Assembly: GCA_905250075.1 (NCBI GenBank)
Contig: CAJNOP010000522.1
Location: forward strand, 1 to 64,000
Direction of reading: 5' to 3'
Source: Rotaria sp. Silwood1
Lineage: Eukaryota > Rotifera > Eurotatoria > Philodinida > Philodinidae
Length of the DNA stretch: 64,000 bases
In this document: positions 20,047 through 32,823 of the stretch, in pieces
Position numbering within the stretch: the stretch's first letter is position 1
Layout: the number at the start of each line of letters is the position of its first letter
Program-made: the position numbers and the translations under genes
Notes under the pieces: model-generated
Seen by the model: the letters and a program-made list of their open reading frames with translations, nothing else
What the model was told of the DNA's origin: nothing
Databases searched by the model: none

Positions 20047-22422
20047 TTATTATTTAAACTGCTTATTATCATATAAAATTGTCTAATATTTATAATAATA
20101 ATACAAATATTATTAATTAATATATTTTATACAAAGAATTCTAATTGAATATATTTGCATAGTATAGTCTTTTGAATTCAATATCTTTTTTTTTCTCCTC
20201 TGATATTCTTATTTATATAATATAATCATTAAAATGGATATCTTGTTTTTATTATAGTATAGAACAATACATTTGTAACTTTTTTTTAAATTTTTTTTAG
20301 TGTCTTGATAGAATTTTTTCTTTCATTTTATTCATTAATTCTTTATTTTTTTTTCTATCTTATTGTGTATGAAATACGAACGAGAAAGAAAATATCATCA
20401 ACGAAAGGACCGTATTTTCTTGATCTTAATTCTATTCAAGAAACAAAGAATAATACATAAATGATATCAAGATATTTTTTGTATTTGCTTGTACACACAA
20501 TAGTTTCATAAAGAAATATTTATGAATCTTTTTTGAACAATATCCACAACGATTTACATGCAATGATAACAGATTCCTTTATTTTTCTTTCGTTGAGGTC
20601 GTTCAATATGTACATGTAAATATTTACATCTGTAGAACATGTTAATTCGCATGAAACCATAGCAAAAACAATTGAAGTAACGAAATTCAAACATAAATTC
20701 CATCAACTTAGTAACATACAGATTAACAAAAAAATATTTAATGATCTTCTATTAATTGACATGTTGTTTGAAAATAGATGAAAACTCAAATTTACACTAA
20801 CATGTTATGTTGGTATTATATGTTAAATCCTTGTCAAGTGTTACTATTTAAAGAGATTTTACTTAAGCCATCTTTACTTAGTTTAAAAGCCAAAGATAAA
20901 TATAATTTTCTTCTATAATGTCTCGATAGTATGTACCTATCTATATATATAATATACATTTTTTTGTATCCTATCAACATTGTACTATAAAATGGTCATA
21001 ATTCATTTTGCTGAATTTCAACATAGTATTAACAAAATCAACAGATGGATGATCTCATTAACAGTGAATTTTCATTGTAAAAAAGCGAAGAACGAAAAAT
21101 ATAATTTAATATTACTATTTCAATTTTAATTTAATCAAGACTTTTTCCAACATGAGATTAAGTCATACCTTCGAAACCAGACAAATAGACTTGTTTTATC
21201 TCAAACATTTTGTGTTATAAAATTCTATTGACATACTTTTATAAAAGTAAATCAATCGTACATTAAAGTATTAATATTGAAATAATGACTCTTATGTATA
21301 TTGTTAGCTACTGCCATAATTGTAATAGTTACATACCATTTTCAATGTCAAGAACTTCAAAGAAGTTCTTTTCAAATAAAACTAATCTACTCAAACAAGT
21401 GTGTGTATCGAAAAAAACTACTTTCGTAATGGATTAATTCTTGCCGAGTAAAGAATGAAAATCTACAATTTCCTAGGAAGTAATCGTTTATTGCAGGTCT
21501 TTTATACACTTCACAAAAATACTAGACGAATATCATTTCTAATATTGTACTCAGGTTTTATATAATGAAAAGTTTCATCTTGAATATATTCTAACAATAA
21601 TTCGAATTCCTCTGATTCATGATATAAGTTTCTCACTTATATGACTTCACAATAAAATAAATTTTCAGTATATATAAACCAGCCGATCTGATTCATTTCT
21701 AATACATCGATCATATGCATCAAAGAGATTTTCCAATTAAAAAAAAAAAACTTGTACGATAAAAGTATATTTCTTGATGCATAATGAAAATTTACAGATA
21801 ATTTCGAACAGATCAAATTAGTTCTTGGTATAAAAATTATTTTAATCGACTAAATGTAACTAATTTGATATATTTCTTTAATGATTCAAAACTGATTAAA
21901 AAAAAATAATTATGATGAAAAATTTTTTGTTTTTATTTTTGATATTATTAATTAGATTCAGAAATTTGAATACAAATGCTAATCAAAATTTTCATTGAAT
22001 ATAAATTGACGAAATATTTTTACTTTTTTCTATAGATTACTTTTATTCACAATTCAATTATAGCATTAATTTTATTTAATTTAATATTAGAATAGAATAT
22101 GCATAGAAAAAAAAAACAAAAGAAATATATTCAAAATTAAACTGTTGTCTGACATTTATTTAAGAATTTGATAGAATACAAAAGAAAAAAACAACAACAA
22201 AGAACAACAGAAATAAAAGTATAAGAATATATTCTTCATTTTCTTTTAAGAATTATACTAAACATTTAATGATATTCTCTTATTTCATCGTTAATAAAAA
22301 TAAAACTTGAACTAAAAGATAAAATCTTTTATATCAATTGATAGCACAATTGGTTAAACTCTTTATTTTTTCAAGAATTCTGAAAACAAAAACAAAAAAT
22401 ATCAATCGTCCATTTTCTATTT
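20047..22422. other. Intergenic AT-rich stretch
   Basis: About 2.4 kb with no credible coding region or recognisable repeat. Homopolymer runs and A/T-rich microsatellites are the only structure seen. It separates the 3' ends of two convergent genes. Confidence 0.5.
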
Positions 22423-23792
22423 TTATACCTTATCATTGTTTATCTTTGGTCTTGAATTAAGTTTCATTTTAGGTTCAAGTGGTGATCGTTGATTTAATAA
22501 ATTACCCCATTTAGTATCATAAGAATCTACACTAAAAAATGGATGTGCTTTCAATTGAGTCATTCCACCTGTTTCTTCACTACCAAGTCGTTCTGCTGGT
22601 TCCGAACGCTAGTATGAAATAACAAAACATCTTCTTACTCATATGAAGAATTTGTATAAAAATACTTACCACAAGTTTTTGTATAAGATCACCAATAATA
22701 TTTGAAAAATCATCAGGTAATTTATAAGCAACACGAACAACAGCATTGAAAATATCATATTCATGACTAAACTAATTCAAAAGGAATTTTTTTTTATCTA
22801 TTAAATGAAAAATTTCTTACTAGCCATGAAATAAATGTTTACCAGTAGCCATTTGATAAATAACACAACCAAGTGACCAAAAATCTGATCTAAAATCAAT
22901 AGTAAAAATATTTTCATAATCAAATGATTATTTGTTAACAAACCCAATATGAATTGGACCATGTTGAAGAATTTCTGGTGCTACAAATTGAGCTGTACCA
23001 ACGAATGAATTCTTTCGTTGTATTAATATGTTTTCACTATTTTGACTTTCATTATTATTTATTTGAGATATTTCATTTTGATCCATAATAACACCAGAAC
23101 CAAAATCAGTTAATTGAATATGCATATCATCAGTTAAAAGAATATTTTCAGGCTTTAACAAAAACACAAAAAAATTTATTATTATTATTATTTTTTTTTT
23201 GCTTTACTTTCAAATCACGATGAATTATATGTCGAATATGTAATTGTTCAAGTGCTTCAATAAGTTCAGCAGCATAGAATCGTACAATATTTTCTTCAAA
23301 ATGACCGGCATCAGTTATATATTGTAAAAGATCACCATTTGAACAATAAGTGAGACCAAAATCTAAATATAAAATATAATAAGATAAAAATAAATTATTT
23401 AATACTTACAAAGTGTACTTTCATTTTGAAATGTACAATATAATTTAACTGCATAATCACAATCATTTAATCGTGCTAGAATTTCTTTTTCTCGAAAAAC
23501 TTGTGGAATTTTTTTTAATCGTTTTATTAAATCTTTATTAACTGCTTTAACTAAATCAAATATGAAATTTAATATAAAAAGATGAAAACAAATTCATACT
23601 TGCTAATTCACGATTTGTTGCTGTTTCAATAGCAAAAAATACCTAAATGATAATAAATAAATAAATAAAATGTAATATCGTTTTTCTTCTTCTTCTTACT
23701 GTTGAATATGAACCAGTACCAATTTCTTTAATAAATTTAAAATCTTTTATTGATTTTTTTGGAATATTTGATGAAGAAGAATTTGTTGCCAT
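22423..23792 (-). CDS. PDK1-like AGC protein kinase lacking a PH domain
   Basis: Eight exons join in phase to 330 residues: 23792-23700, 23642-23600, 23550-23410, 23362-23208, 23152-22944, 22889-22821, 22766-22670 and 22608-22423. Kinase motifs in order are GTGSYST (glycine loop), the AIK lysine, LYFGLTYCSNGDLL, HRDLKPENILL (catalytic loop), DFGSG, NSFVGTAQFVAPEIL (activation segment; PDK1 has NSFVGTAQYVSPELL) and SDFWSLGCVIYQM. This is the pattern of 3-phosphoinositide-dependent kinase 1, which activates AKT, S6K and related kinases. The protein ends at NNDKV just after the kinase domain, so the phosphoinositide-binding PH domain is absent. A possible extra splice after NNDK (to 22379) would add only NS. 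It is divergent from galactokinase, with a TIR element between. Confidence 0.85.
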
Positions 23793-23840
23793 TGAAAAAT
23801 TTTCCTGTGTATTTGAAATATTATTTCAAAATTACATATA

Positions 23841-24460
23841 TGTCGGAGTAGAAATCGAAATAACAGGCGATTTTAAGTTGCACTAGTAGAAGTTAAAATT
23901 TTAATTTCTACTATAGGAGAATTTTAAATTCTACTAAACTTATACTATGGAAGTATGCGAATTTATCCTAGAATAGAAAATAAAATTAACATTTATTTTA
24001 ATTATACAATATGTCAAACGAAAAGAATAAAAACAGATTTTGGATATTTAATTTCAATTCTTCGCGTCAGTATCAAAAGAAAAAACACTTCAATATAGAA
24101 CTATTTTATTCGAAATTTGATAAACATAGAGAATCTTTAGGGAAAAATTTTCTTTCAAAATGTTTATCACACAAGTTGGTTACAATGACATCATATTGGT
24201 ATAAAAGATGGTTAGAGTGAAACTCAGTTTAAATTCTAAATCAATAAACACGTTAAATTAGTTACTATTGGCGAATTACAAGTTGATTTTTGCATTAAAT
24301 CAAATAATCTAGTGATCACATACAGGTTAATTTCATTTTCTATTCTAGAAGAAATTCGCATACTTCTATAGTATAAGTTTCTAGTAGAATTTTAAATTCT
24401 ACTGTAGTAGAAATTAAAATTGTAACTTCTACTAGTAGAATTTTAATTTCTACTCCGACA
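23841..24460. mobile_element. 620-bp TIR element with TA/TATA target site
   Basis: Inverted ends TGTCGGAGTAGAAAT extend imperfectly for about 150 bp. TATA flanks both sides. The subterminal regions are arrays of small palindromes of the form GTAGAATTTTAAATTCTAC. The centre has a 69-codon frame (24011-24220) without transposase motifs. The element lies 48 bp upstream of the PDK1-like start and 156 bp upstream of the galactokinase start, in the shared upstream region. Confidence 0.85.
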
Positions 24461-24616
24461 TATATAGAAAAAAAAACAAACAATAGTTTTTATTGGTTTT
24501 TATTTAGAACCAATGAAAATATTCAATATAAAAGATAGCATCATCATCGTAAAAATAGAGAGGGGAGTGCTTTTAGTCCTTGATCAAATTATTTGTTTCT
24601 AAAATTTCGATACATC

Positions 24617-26335
24617 ATGACATCGGAAACGACAACAACATTAAAAGAACTTAAAACTAATCTTCTTAATTCTTATCGAAAAGAATTTTTAAATGATGAA
24701 CCAACTATATGTGCATTTGCACCTGGTCGTGTTAATTTAATTGGTGAACATGTTGATTATAATGATGGATTTGTTTTTCCTATGGCTATACCACTTGGTA
24801 CAATGATTATTGGTAAAGCATTAGATGATTCAACTAATAATAAATGTTATATTCGAACATTATCAAGTAAATATTAATTATTTATTCAATGGACAAATTT
24901 AGAAATGGAATGATAATGATGATGATGATCGCTTCCTTTATCTTACGAAATTGGTTTTGATTTTCTCAATAGAAAAGATTCAAAAAAAAAAATTAACTGG
25001 TATCATCGTTAATGAACTTGAAAATATACATGTTTTTTTGATCCTATATAATCACTACCCTTTATTCTGAATTGTCCTCATTTACCGAAATTTTAGACTT
25101 ACTTAATAAGAATGATTGATTGTTTTTTTTTTTGTTTTATTTTAAAAGATGATGTGGATGAACCGAAATCAATTGAACTTGATTTAACAAAAGAAATCTC
25201 ACGATTTGAATCACCTAAATGGGCTAATTATGTTGTTGGTGTACTTGCTCTTTTTTTGGAACGTACAAAACCAAATAAAAAACAACCATTTCGAATAATT
25301 ATTGCAACATCTGTACCTATCGGTGGTGGTCTTAGTTCATCAGCATCAGTTGAAGTAGCTATGTGCACATTTCTTGAATTACTTTATCAACATTCTTCAA
25401 TTGATTTTCAACCATTATCAAAAATTGATAAAGCTTTATTATGTTGTAAAGCAGAACAAACATATGCAAATGTACCATGTGGAATTATGGATCAATATAC
25501 AGCATGTATGGCAGAAGCTGATCATGCTTTATTAATTGATTGTCGAGATAATACATCAAAATCAATTCCAATGAAAAATAAAGAAGTATGTGTTTTAGTA
25601 ACAAATTCAAATGTCAAACATGAATTAGTTGCTGGTACATATGCTGAACGTGTAAAACATTGTCAAGAAGCAGCTAATATTTTAGGTAAGATTAAAGTTA
25701 TTTAGTTGACTTTTTAGAATATTTAAACTTACATCTCTTATTGATTCTATCAAACGAATATATATGCATTATTCAATACTTAATATCCAATTAAGATATA
25801 TGTCGATAGTAAACTTTTATTTCTATTATTTGTTTAATTTTAGGTCATAAAAAATTACGTGAAGTATCATCAATTGAAGAACTTGAAAAAGTTCGTGAAA
25901 AAATGTCATCTGTAATTTATAAACGTGCACATCATGCTATTACAGAAATAAAACGGACAGAAGCAGGAGCAAAAGCATTAATTAATAATGATTATAATGA
26001 ATTTGGTCGATTGATGTATGATAGTCATGAATCACTTCGTGATGATTTTGAAGTATCATGTGAAGAATTAGATGAACTTGTTGAATTAGCACGTTCTGTT
26101 GATGGTGTATATGGTTCACGAATGACTGGTGGTGGATTTGGTAAATAAATTTTTATTATCTAGTTATGATTGATTTTCTTTTTCTTTATTAGGTGGTTGT
26201 ACGGTAACATTAGTAAAAAAATCATCAGTTGAAAAATGTATTGATACAATTAAAAAAGGTTACAAGGGTAAAGCAAGTTTTTATGAATTTGAACCAAGTA
26301 ATGGAACATGCTCAATTGATTTAAAAAAAGATTAA
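24617..26335 (+). CDS. GALK1: Galactokinase
   Basis: Four exons, 24617-24866, 25149-25685, 25844-26140 and 26193-26335, join in phase to 408 residues, the usual length for animal galactokinase. The enzyme phosphorylates D-galactose at C1 with ATP, the first committed step of the Leloir pathway, in the cytosol. The GHMP kinase motifs are present: substrate loop [16 protein letters not shown], the phosphate-binding [15 protein letters not shown], and [14 protein letters not shown] across the last intron. [11 protein letters not shown] carries the catalytic Asp region. The ATG at 24617 ([12 protein letters not shown]) is the first in frame, as the upstream frame begins without ATG. All introns are GT-AG; the first is 282 nt and the others 158 and 52 nt. 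Orthology to GALK1 rather than GALK2 is judged from the strong motif match, by eye. Confidence 0.92.
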
Positions 26336-27080
26336 TAAAAAATAAAAACAGATAGTATCTTGTTTTTTTTTTCAAATATAGTTTGCATGTTTTATATTCA
26401 TTTTGTTTTAAATGTTATGTCATATGGGTTTTGAACAAGATAAATAAAAATATAGAATTATATTACAGATAACATTTTCATATTGACTTTTTTTTTTTGT
26501 TTTTCTTGATTTATAATAATGATTGATGAAACATTAAAACATAAATATGAAATAAATGAAAATAATCAATCATAATATTTTAATAAATAAAAAATTTAAA
26601 GTAAACTAAAGATTAGTTTATATTAAATACAAGCTTACTTAGTACAATGTTGTTTTATTATTGAATGAAAACAATTTATAAACATAAAATAATGTTTTTT
26701 TAGTGATTCATATTCGAATAAAAATGTATAATAATTTTAGAACATTGAAAAAAAAAAGAAATGTCTGTTTATCAGATAATTAGTCGAGTCTTTTTAATAA
26801 CAGCATGCCGTTATATTTATATCGAAAGAGAGAAAGAATAAGAAAGGAACTTATTTTTGTAATGATATGAATGTCTTTATCTACACATCGACAGAGGAAC
26901 AAAAAAAAAGAAAAGTTTTGAATTACATATACTTCATTTAAGTATAACGTTCATCTGTTGTTGTCTGCACACTTAGACTTTTTGTCTATTCTTATCATAA
27001 ACGTGTTTATTTCTTTACTAATCATTTCTTAACAACGATCGGACAGACATTGCAGACTAATAGCATATATTCTTTAAATC
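26336..27080. other. Intergenic region
   Basis: AT-rich spacer between galactokinase and the tetraspan gene. It contains homopolymers and no recognisable element. The last 200 bp presumably include the promoter of the downstream gene; no clear box is seen. Confidence 0.4.
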
Positions 27081-28232
27081 ATGAGTCGTATATTATTATT
27101 TCATTTTGTACTATTAATTATTTCAATTACGCTTCTCATATTTGGTATAAGTACACCAAGATGGCTTATTTATCTCAATGAGAATACAACTGGTACTATC
27201 AATGAATATTCAAAAGGAATTCTTATAATTTGTCATCGATTTTATCGTTCCTACAATGTAGATCAATATTCAATTATGAATAATCTGACAAATAATAATA
27301 ATTATATATACAACAATATTTATATATGTTTTAATCGTTTATATAAATGGTATAATTCATCAATAAGTGGACCGGAACTATTGAGTAAGTTAACAATACA
27401 TAGATAACCATTAAAAAACTAAATATTCTTCAATAATGTTTACGATTTTCTTTCTTTTAAACAGAACAGATTGTATTAAAAAGAAAAAGAAATGATATGT
27501 AATCGAAAGTACAGATAACTAAATAGTCTTTAAATACTTTAGGATGTTTTGTAAAATAAAAAAAGAAGTGACCAGTATTAATATTGAAAAGAACATTTCA
27601 ATCAATACTGTATAGTAAAATGTTACGTTATTTTATATCTAATTTAATTAGAAATAAAATTACATTACATCGATCATAAATTCAAAAATTCACGACTTAA
27701 GTTTTTGTTTCTCTATAAGTTATCTACATGAAAGATTCAAATATACATGTATCATTATGAAATTTTCCTTGTTTTTTTTTGTTTTATAATAGATTATCAC
27801 AAAGTAATAATTACTATATCATGTAGTTGTATAGTCATGGCTATCGTTTCTTTACTTCTGACTCAATTTATTAATACAGAAAGATCTTTTTATAAAATAT
27901 ATCGTTCGAAACGTATAATAGTTAATTGTTTACTAATTACTAATATTCTTACTAGTATGTAAATTGCTTTTAAATTATAATTTTTTTCATATTGAAAAAA
28001 TTTATTTCTTCTGTTTTCTTTTTCAAAAGGTGTATTAACATTGATTATATTAGCATTATTTTTTGGTTTTGAACATCTTCAAAATATGATTAATTATGGT
28101 TCTTCATTTTGGTCATTTTTAACAGGCACATGTTGTATATTTCTTTGTTGTATTCTCATAGGAATTTATTGCATTGATATAGAGTGTGAATTTCATTCTT
28201 ATAGACACGAATCAGTAGTAACACTCTGTTAA
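27081..28232 (+). CDS. Claudin-like tetraspan membrane protein
   Basis: Three exons, 27081-27384, 27793-27954 and 28030-28232, join in phase to 222 residues. Four hydrophobic segments are seen: LLFHFVLLIISITLLIFGIS at the N-terminus followed by TPRW, KVIITISCSCIVMAIVSLLL, IIVNCLLITNILTSVLTLII and SFWSFLTGTCCIFLCCILIG. The first extracellular loop has several Asn glycosylation candidates. The helix-TPRW start and four-helix plan resemble the PMP22/claudin/clarin superfamily, though the claudin W-GLW-C-C loop signature is not complete. A decayed second copy lies 4 kb downstream. The first intron (408 nt) is longer than the second (75 nt). Confidence 0.7.
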
Positions 28233-28612
28233 AGTTCATTGTAATTGTACTTGTCGTTGTTTTTTATTTCCAAAAAGGAAAAAACCAATAATAAAAATAA
28301 TAAAAGTGCAATACACGACATTTTTTTTTTAATGTTCTTTTATTTTGACGTCAACAGTCGTTTCCTATGAGTTAAAGACTCGACAAGACACATAGAGTAA
28401 CGCACGTGTGGATTTCAATTACCATTGAGGATACAAAGAAAAGAAAAAGAAAACATACTTTTTTTTCAGGTATTACATCACTCAACATCACAGAAAAAAA
28501 GCAATTACAAACAAAAGTGTGCCCTCAATCATAACAACAAACTAGGAAGTAAATCCATCACTTTGCGTAAGAAGTATTTTGTGTTTTTGCACGAGACAAT
28601 TTATAGAAACCA

Positions 28613-30184
28613 ATGTCTGCAATGTAAGTGTAACTTCTGACAAATTCAAATGTTATTTTATCTTGTCCATTTAGTAATATCGAGCAAATTGATAATAAAA
28701 ACATCGTTTTTAAATTTTCTAATGGTTCATTGAAAGTAACCATTCGACAAGGTGATATAAGTAAAGAAATATGTGATGCTATTGTTAATCCAACAAGAGT
28801 GTCAATGCATCCTAATGGTGGATTGGATACAATAATGCATAACGTGATGGGTAAACTTTTTGCTGATCAAGTAAATGCAGTTAGCCAAGAGATGCAAGAA
28901 AATGCATGTCCTGTTGGACAATCAAGAATATTTGTTGCAAAAAATAGTCAAAATCCAAATGTGGCTCGTTTTGTTATAAACACTGTTGGTCCAGTTTATC
29001 ATCATGAAGAAAAAGAAAAAGCTGCTTTTCTTTTACAATCATGTTATTCAACATCATTACAGTTAGCTAATCTATATTCATTAACATCTATTGCTTATCC
29101 TGCTATATCATGTGGAGCAAATCATTTTCCTTCACAAGAAGCAGCACAGGTTGCTATTGAATCAGTGAGACAGTATTCATGTAATGTTAACGATGTTCGA
29201 TTTGTATTATATGAACGTCCAATCTATGATGCTTTTGTTAAAGAATGGACTGACTATGCAGAAAAAATCAATCAAGCAGCTACTACTACCACAACAACAA
29301 CTATTGATGAAAGAAGTCGATTTCGAATAGCATCACGATCATCATTTGATTCGATTCGTGATTGTATTCTTTGTAATGAACAACAATTACCAGCTGATCG
29401 TAAACATTTATGTATTAAATGTTCAGAGTTAACACGTTCGATGATATTCGATAGATTTTTACAAAGACTATGTATTGCTGCTGAAACTTCACTTGATGAA
29501 CTTGAAAAAGCATGTAAATTGTTAAAACCAATATTAGATTATTATCCACTTATATATACACCAATACAAAGATTTGATCAAAGTATTCATAAACCTGATG
29601 CTGCCGCTGAATATTTTGTACAAAATCATTGTGATAAACAATTTCGTAATTCGATGCCAGTAGCTATTGTTGGTGATGGAAATTGTTTCTATAATACATT
29701 TCTTAAGTTAAGTGGTGCTGGTGCAACAACTGAAGCATCAGCAGTGACACCAGTTGAACTACGAGCTCGAAATGTAGTTGAACTTGTTCTTCATAAAAAT
29801 GAGTATACAACTAAATATGAATCCTTGGAAATGATTCTTGATAGTTTTGAAGATTACGTTCGAAAAGAAATGGTACATGATACACATTTTACATCTATTT
29901 GGGATCTTTTAAGTATACCAACTGTACTTGATATTGATGTTATAAGTGTTTATCCTAAAGTTAATGGTGATGAGGATATAAATTACGAAACACTTAATGG
30001 TAAACGTTTTAGTCCATTAATAAGTAAACAGACAATAAATGATAAACAATCAAAAATAACAAAGCTAACAGCAGTCAGCGATGTAAAACTTCTTTTTTCA
30101 AATTTCAACAAATTGTTGAAGATTGGGAATAAGAAACAAGATTGGATGCCTAATCATTTTGTACCACTTCTCAGTTTGAGATAA
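28613..30184 (+). CDS. Macrodomain-OTU fusion protein, copy A
   Basis: Exon 1 is only 11 nt (28613-28623, ATG TCT GCA AT), then a 51-nt GT-AG intron, then 28675-30184; total 506 residues. Residues about 20-185 form a macrodomain: VTIRQGDISKEICDAIVNPT, NGGLDTIMH, FVINTVGPVYH, LTSIAYPAISCG and the helix that follows. Macrodomains bind or hydrolyse ADP-ribose. Here the usual NAAN...GGGGVD loop is altered to NPTR...NGGLD and the GVFGYP loop to GANHFP, so catalysis is uncertain. A CxxC...CxxC pair follows (CILCNEQQ...HLCIKCSE). The C-terminal half has an OTU-type cysteine-protease signature, VGDGNCFYNTF, and a terminal histidine in NHFVPLL. OTU enzymes remove ubiquitin. The combination suggests a protein acting on ADP-ribosylated or ubiquitinated targets, as inference. 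Confidence 0.8.
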
Positions 30185-31264
30185 GAAAAATGTAATGTGT
30201 ACTTCAAGAATAGAATTAAATATTCTTAACTTTATTTCTGTTTTAAATGTCTTGATTAATTCTGAAGTCATACTTTTTGTGATTTAGAAACGAAATCTAT
30301 TTCAATTAGTTGTTTGCAATTTTATTTATAAACGTTCGATTGATTGATATTTTATTCTTTATTAGTAACGGCTATTGTACGAAATTTTCTATGAAAATAG
30401 TTCAATAGGATATGAAAGTCAGAAATAATTTTGATCAACCAAAAATAAATAGGTTCATTATATAAAATAAATATGTTGCTATATATTTCAAACTTTTCGT
30501 GAAATGCACATGTATTTTTCGAAGAAAATATAGTAAGTGTAAGTTTAAATAGAAGTTTTTGCGGTTCTTCCAAATCTTAAGAAGAGAGAGTTAATGGTGG
30601 TTCGATAGACCTTTATATCAACGGGCGGGACGAGAAGAGAAACCAACGAGCATTTTATATGTTTTCCTAGTAGCGAAGAAGACTCGTCCATGACAAGAGA
30701 ACGTAGATCATTCTTGAACTATAGAATCTTTCAAAAGATTTCTACTTTAGAGTCTTACTGTTCTGAATATTCTAAGTCTTAATATTTTATGTAGAGAAAA
30801 GATCGTATTATAGATGTTCATAAGTTAGGTGGTAATATTATTATTCTAGCAAATTCAGAAAAGGATGGACATAACAAATTATGTGAACTTATTGAAGTAC
30901 TATTAATCAAAGCTCAACATTAAATATTTAAATTCTTCGAGAAAAAAGAATGATGCGCACGGAAGCTTACCGAATGGTTAAATCAATGTGTATAACTGGC
31001 TAATACGGCGATTGAATCGGCAATATGAATAATAAAATAATATTTTTTGCTTCATATGGCATGGTTCTCATATATATTATTATTAGATGAAAAGAATTTA
31101 TCTATCGAAGATGTATCTGACCATTTAAATAAGTATTTTCAGTAAGACGATCTAATGAATTACTCAAATATTAATTTGAAATACAAACATTTTCCAAATG
31201 ATGAAATTTCAGAGTGTCACTATCAAGTTTAATAATTGTTATAATTTTGGCTTATTGGCTTCGT
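30185..31264. other. Spacer between duplication units, possible gene relic
   Basis: The first 300 bp is 3' flank shared with unit B. The segment 30480-30575 resembles 1206-1290. Around 30813-30920 a frame reads HKLGGNIIILANSEKDG and LCELIEVLLIKAQH before a stop, which looks protein-like but is not recognised. Nothing else was identified. Confidence 0.4.
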
Positions 31265-32446
31265 ATTTTTATCAATATATGAACCTGAACTATTGAGCAA
31301 GTTAAAAAAATTTCTGTACAATTCGACTACTAAACAAATATTTTTCAACGACGTTAACGTTTTTCTTTCTTTTAAAAAGAATAGATTTTCTGAATAGAAA
31401 AAGAAGAAACAAAATATAACTAAATACTCTTTGAATTTCTTAGCACATTTGGTCAATAAATAATCATTATTAATATTACGAAGAATAGTTTAGTCCAACT
31501 GTACTAAAATATTGTGCTATAAATTAGAAACAAAATTACATTTTTTCTCTCGTATTTAACATTTCATAGGTTATCTATTGAAAATTTATGACGTAAATTT
31601 GTGCTTCACTGAATTTTATCTACATGATATATAAGAATATAAGGGAATCTATAATTTCAATAGATAATATTTCAAAGATTTAAACATACATTCTTAATAA
31701 TCAAATTTTATTTATTTTTTGTAGTAGATTATTACAAAGTATTATTTAGCATATTATTTGGTCATGTGTTGACTGCCATGATTTCTTTACTATTTACTTA
31801 CTTTATTAATATAGCAGGATTTTTTTTTATAAATAATCCTCTTGAAACGTATAGTTAACTGTTCACCAAAAGTCATTTTTTAAAATAAATCGGTTGAAAA
31901 GAATGTTGATAATTTCTGAAAGAAAAATGATAGAGACCTATGGTTTTGGTTGTTGATTAGAGAACAGTAGGTCATATTCTAATGTAAAAAAAAAACAGGT
32001 CCCTCAATAATTACGAATTAAATGATTAAAAATTAAACTTTTCATTATAATCGATTTGTAGTTCAATGAGAAATAATCGATCGAATAATATATTAATTCG
32101 TGATTATTGAGAAAATTTCTTTTCCATAGAATGTGTGTCTTGTTGTTCTCTACTCAACAAGGAAAATTACAGGTCTCAATCACTTTTCTATCAAAAGTTA
32201 TGAGTATTCTTCGAAAATAATATATTTCAGAGAATAATTATTAGTTAATTATGTTTTGACTAGTATGTAACTTGTTTTTCAATTATGATTTTTGTTTTTT
32301 TGCACATCTTCAAAATATTATTAATTATCGTTCTTAATTTCGGTCATTTGTAACAGATACATATTGTACTCTCACAGGAATTTATCATATTGATATGAAA
32401 TTTGAATTTCATTCTTATCGACAGGAATCAATAGCGATATTCTATT
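31265..32446 (+). pseudogene. Decayed second copy of the claudin-like tetraspan gene
   Basis: Pieces corresponding to the end of exon 1 (GAACCTGAACTATTGA, with the donor changed from GTAAG to GCAAG), exon 2 (about 31731-31860) and exon 3 (about 32300-32446) of the gene at 27081-28232 are present in order. They carry frameshifts and stops, for example in the ILIGIYCIDIE region. The 5' part of exon 1 is gone, and the second intron holds a TIR element at 31899-32212. It is the partner of the intact copy in unit A. Confidence 0.8.
31899..32212. mobile_element. TIR element in decayed intron
   Basis: The left arm (31899-31972, with AAAAATGATAGAGACCTATG) and right arm (32139-32212) are imperfect reverse complements. 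The arm consensus AATAACTTTTGATAGAAA followed by GAGA is shared with the element at 57846-58302, so this is one dispersed family. Confidence 0.65.
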
Positions 32447-32823
32447 AGAATTAATAATGATTACACTTGTTGGTTTTTTATTTCTGATCAGGAAAAAACC
32501 AACAATATAAATAATAAAGGTGAAATGCACGACATTATTTATGTTCTTTTATTTTGACTATGACAACCATTTCCTATGTATTAGATACCCAATAAGACCA
32601 ATAGCGTAATGCACGTGTCGATTGATATCTCATCATTGAGGACAGTAAGAAAGAAAAAAAAAAAGTAAGTTTTTTTTTTCACGTATGACATCAAATATTG
32701 TTATGAAAGAAAATTACACATAAAAGTCTGCACTCAATAATAAAAACAAATTAGAAAGTAAATTCATCGACTTTTGCAAAAAATATTTTGTTTTTTCGTC
32801 TACACAACAATTTATAGAAGACG

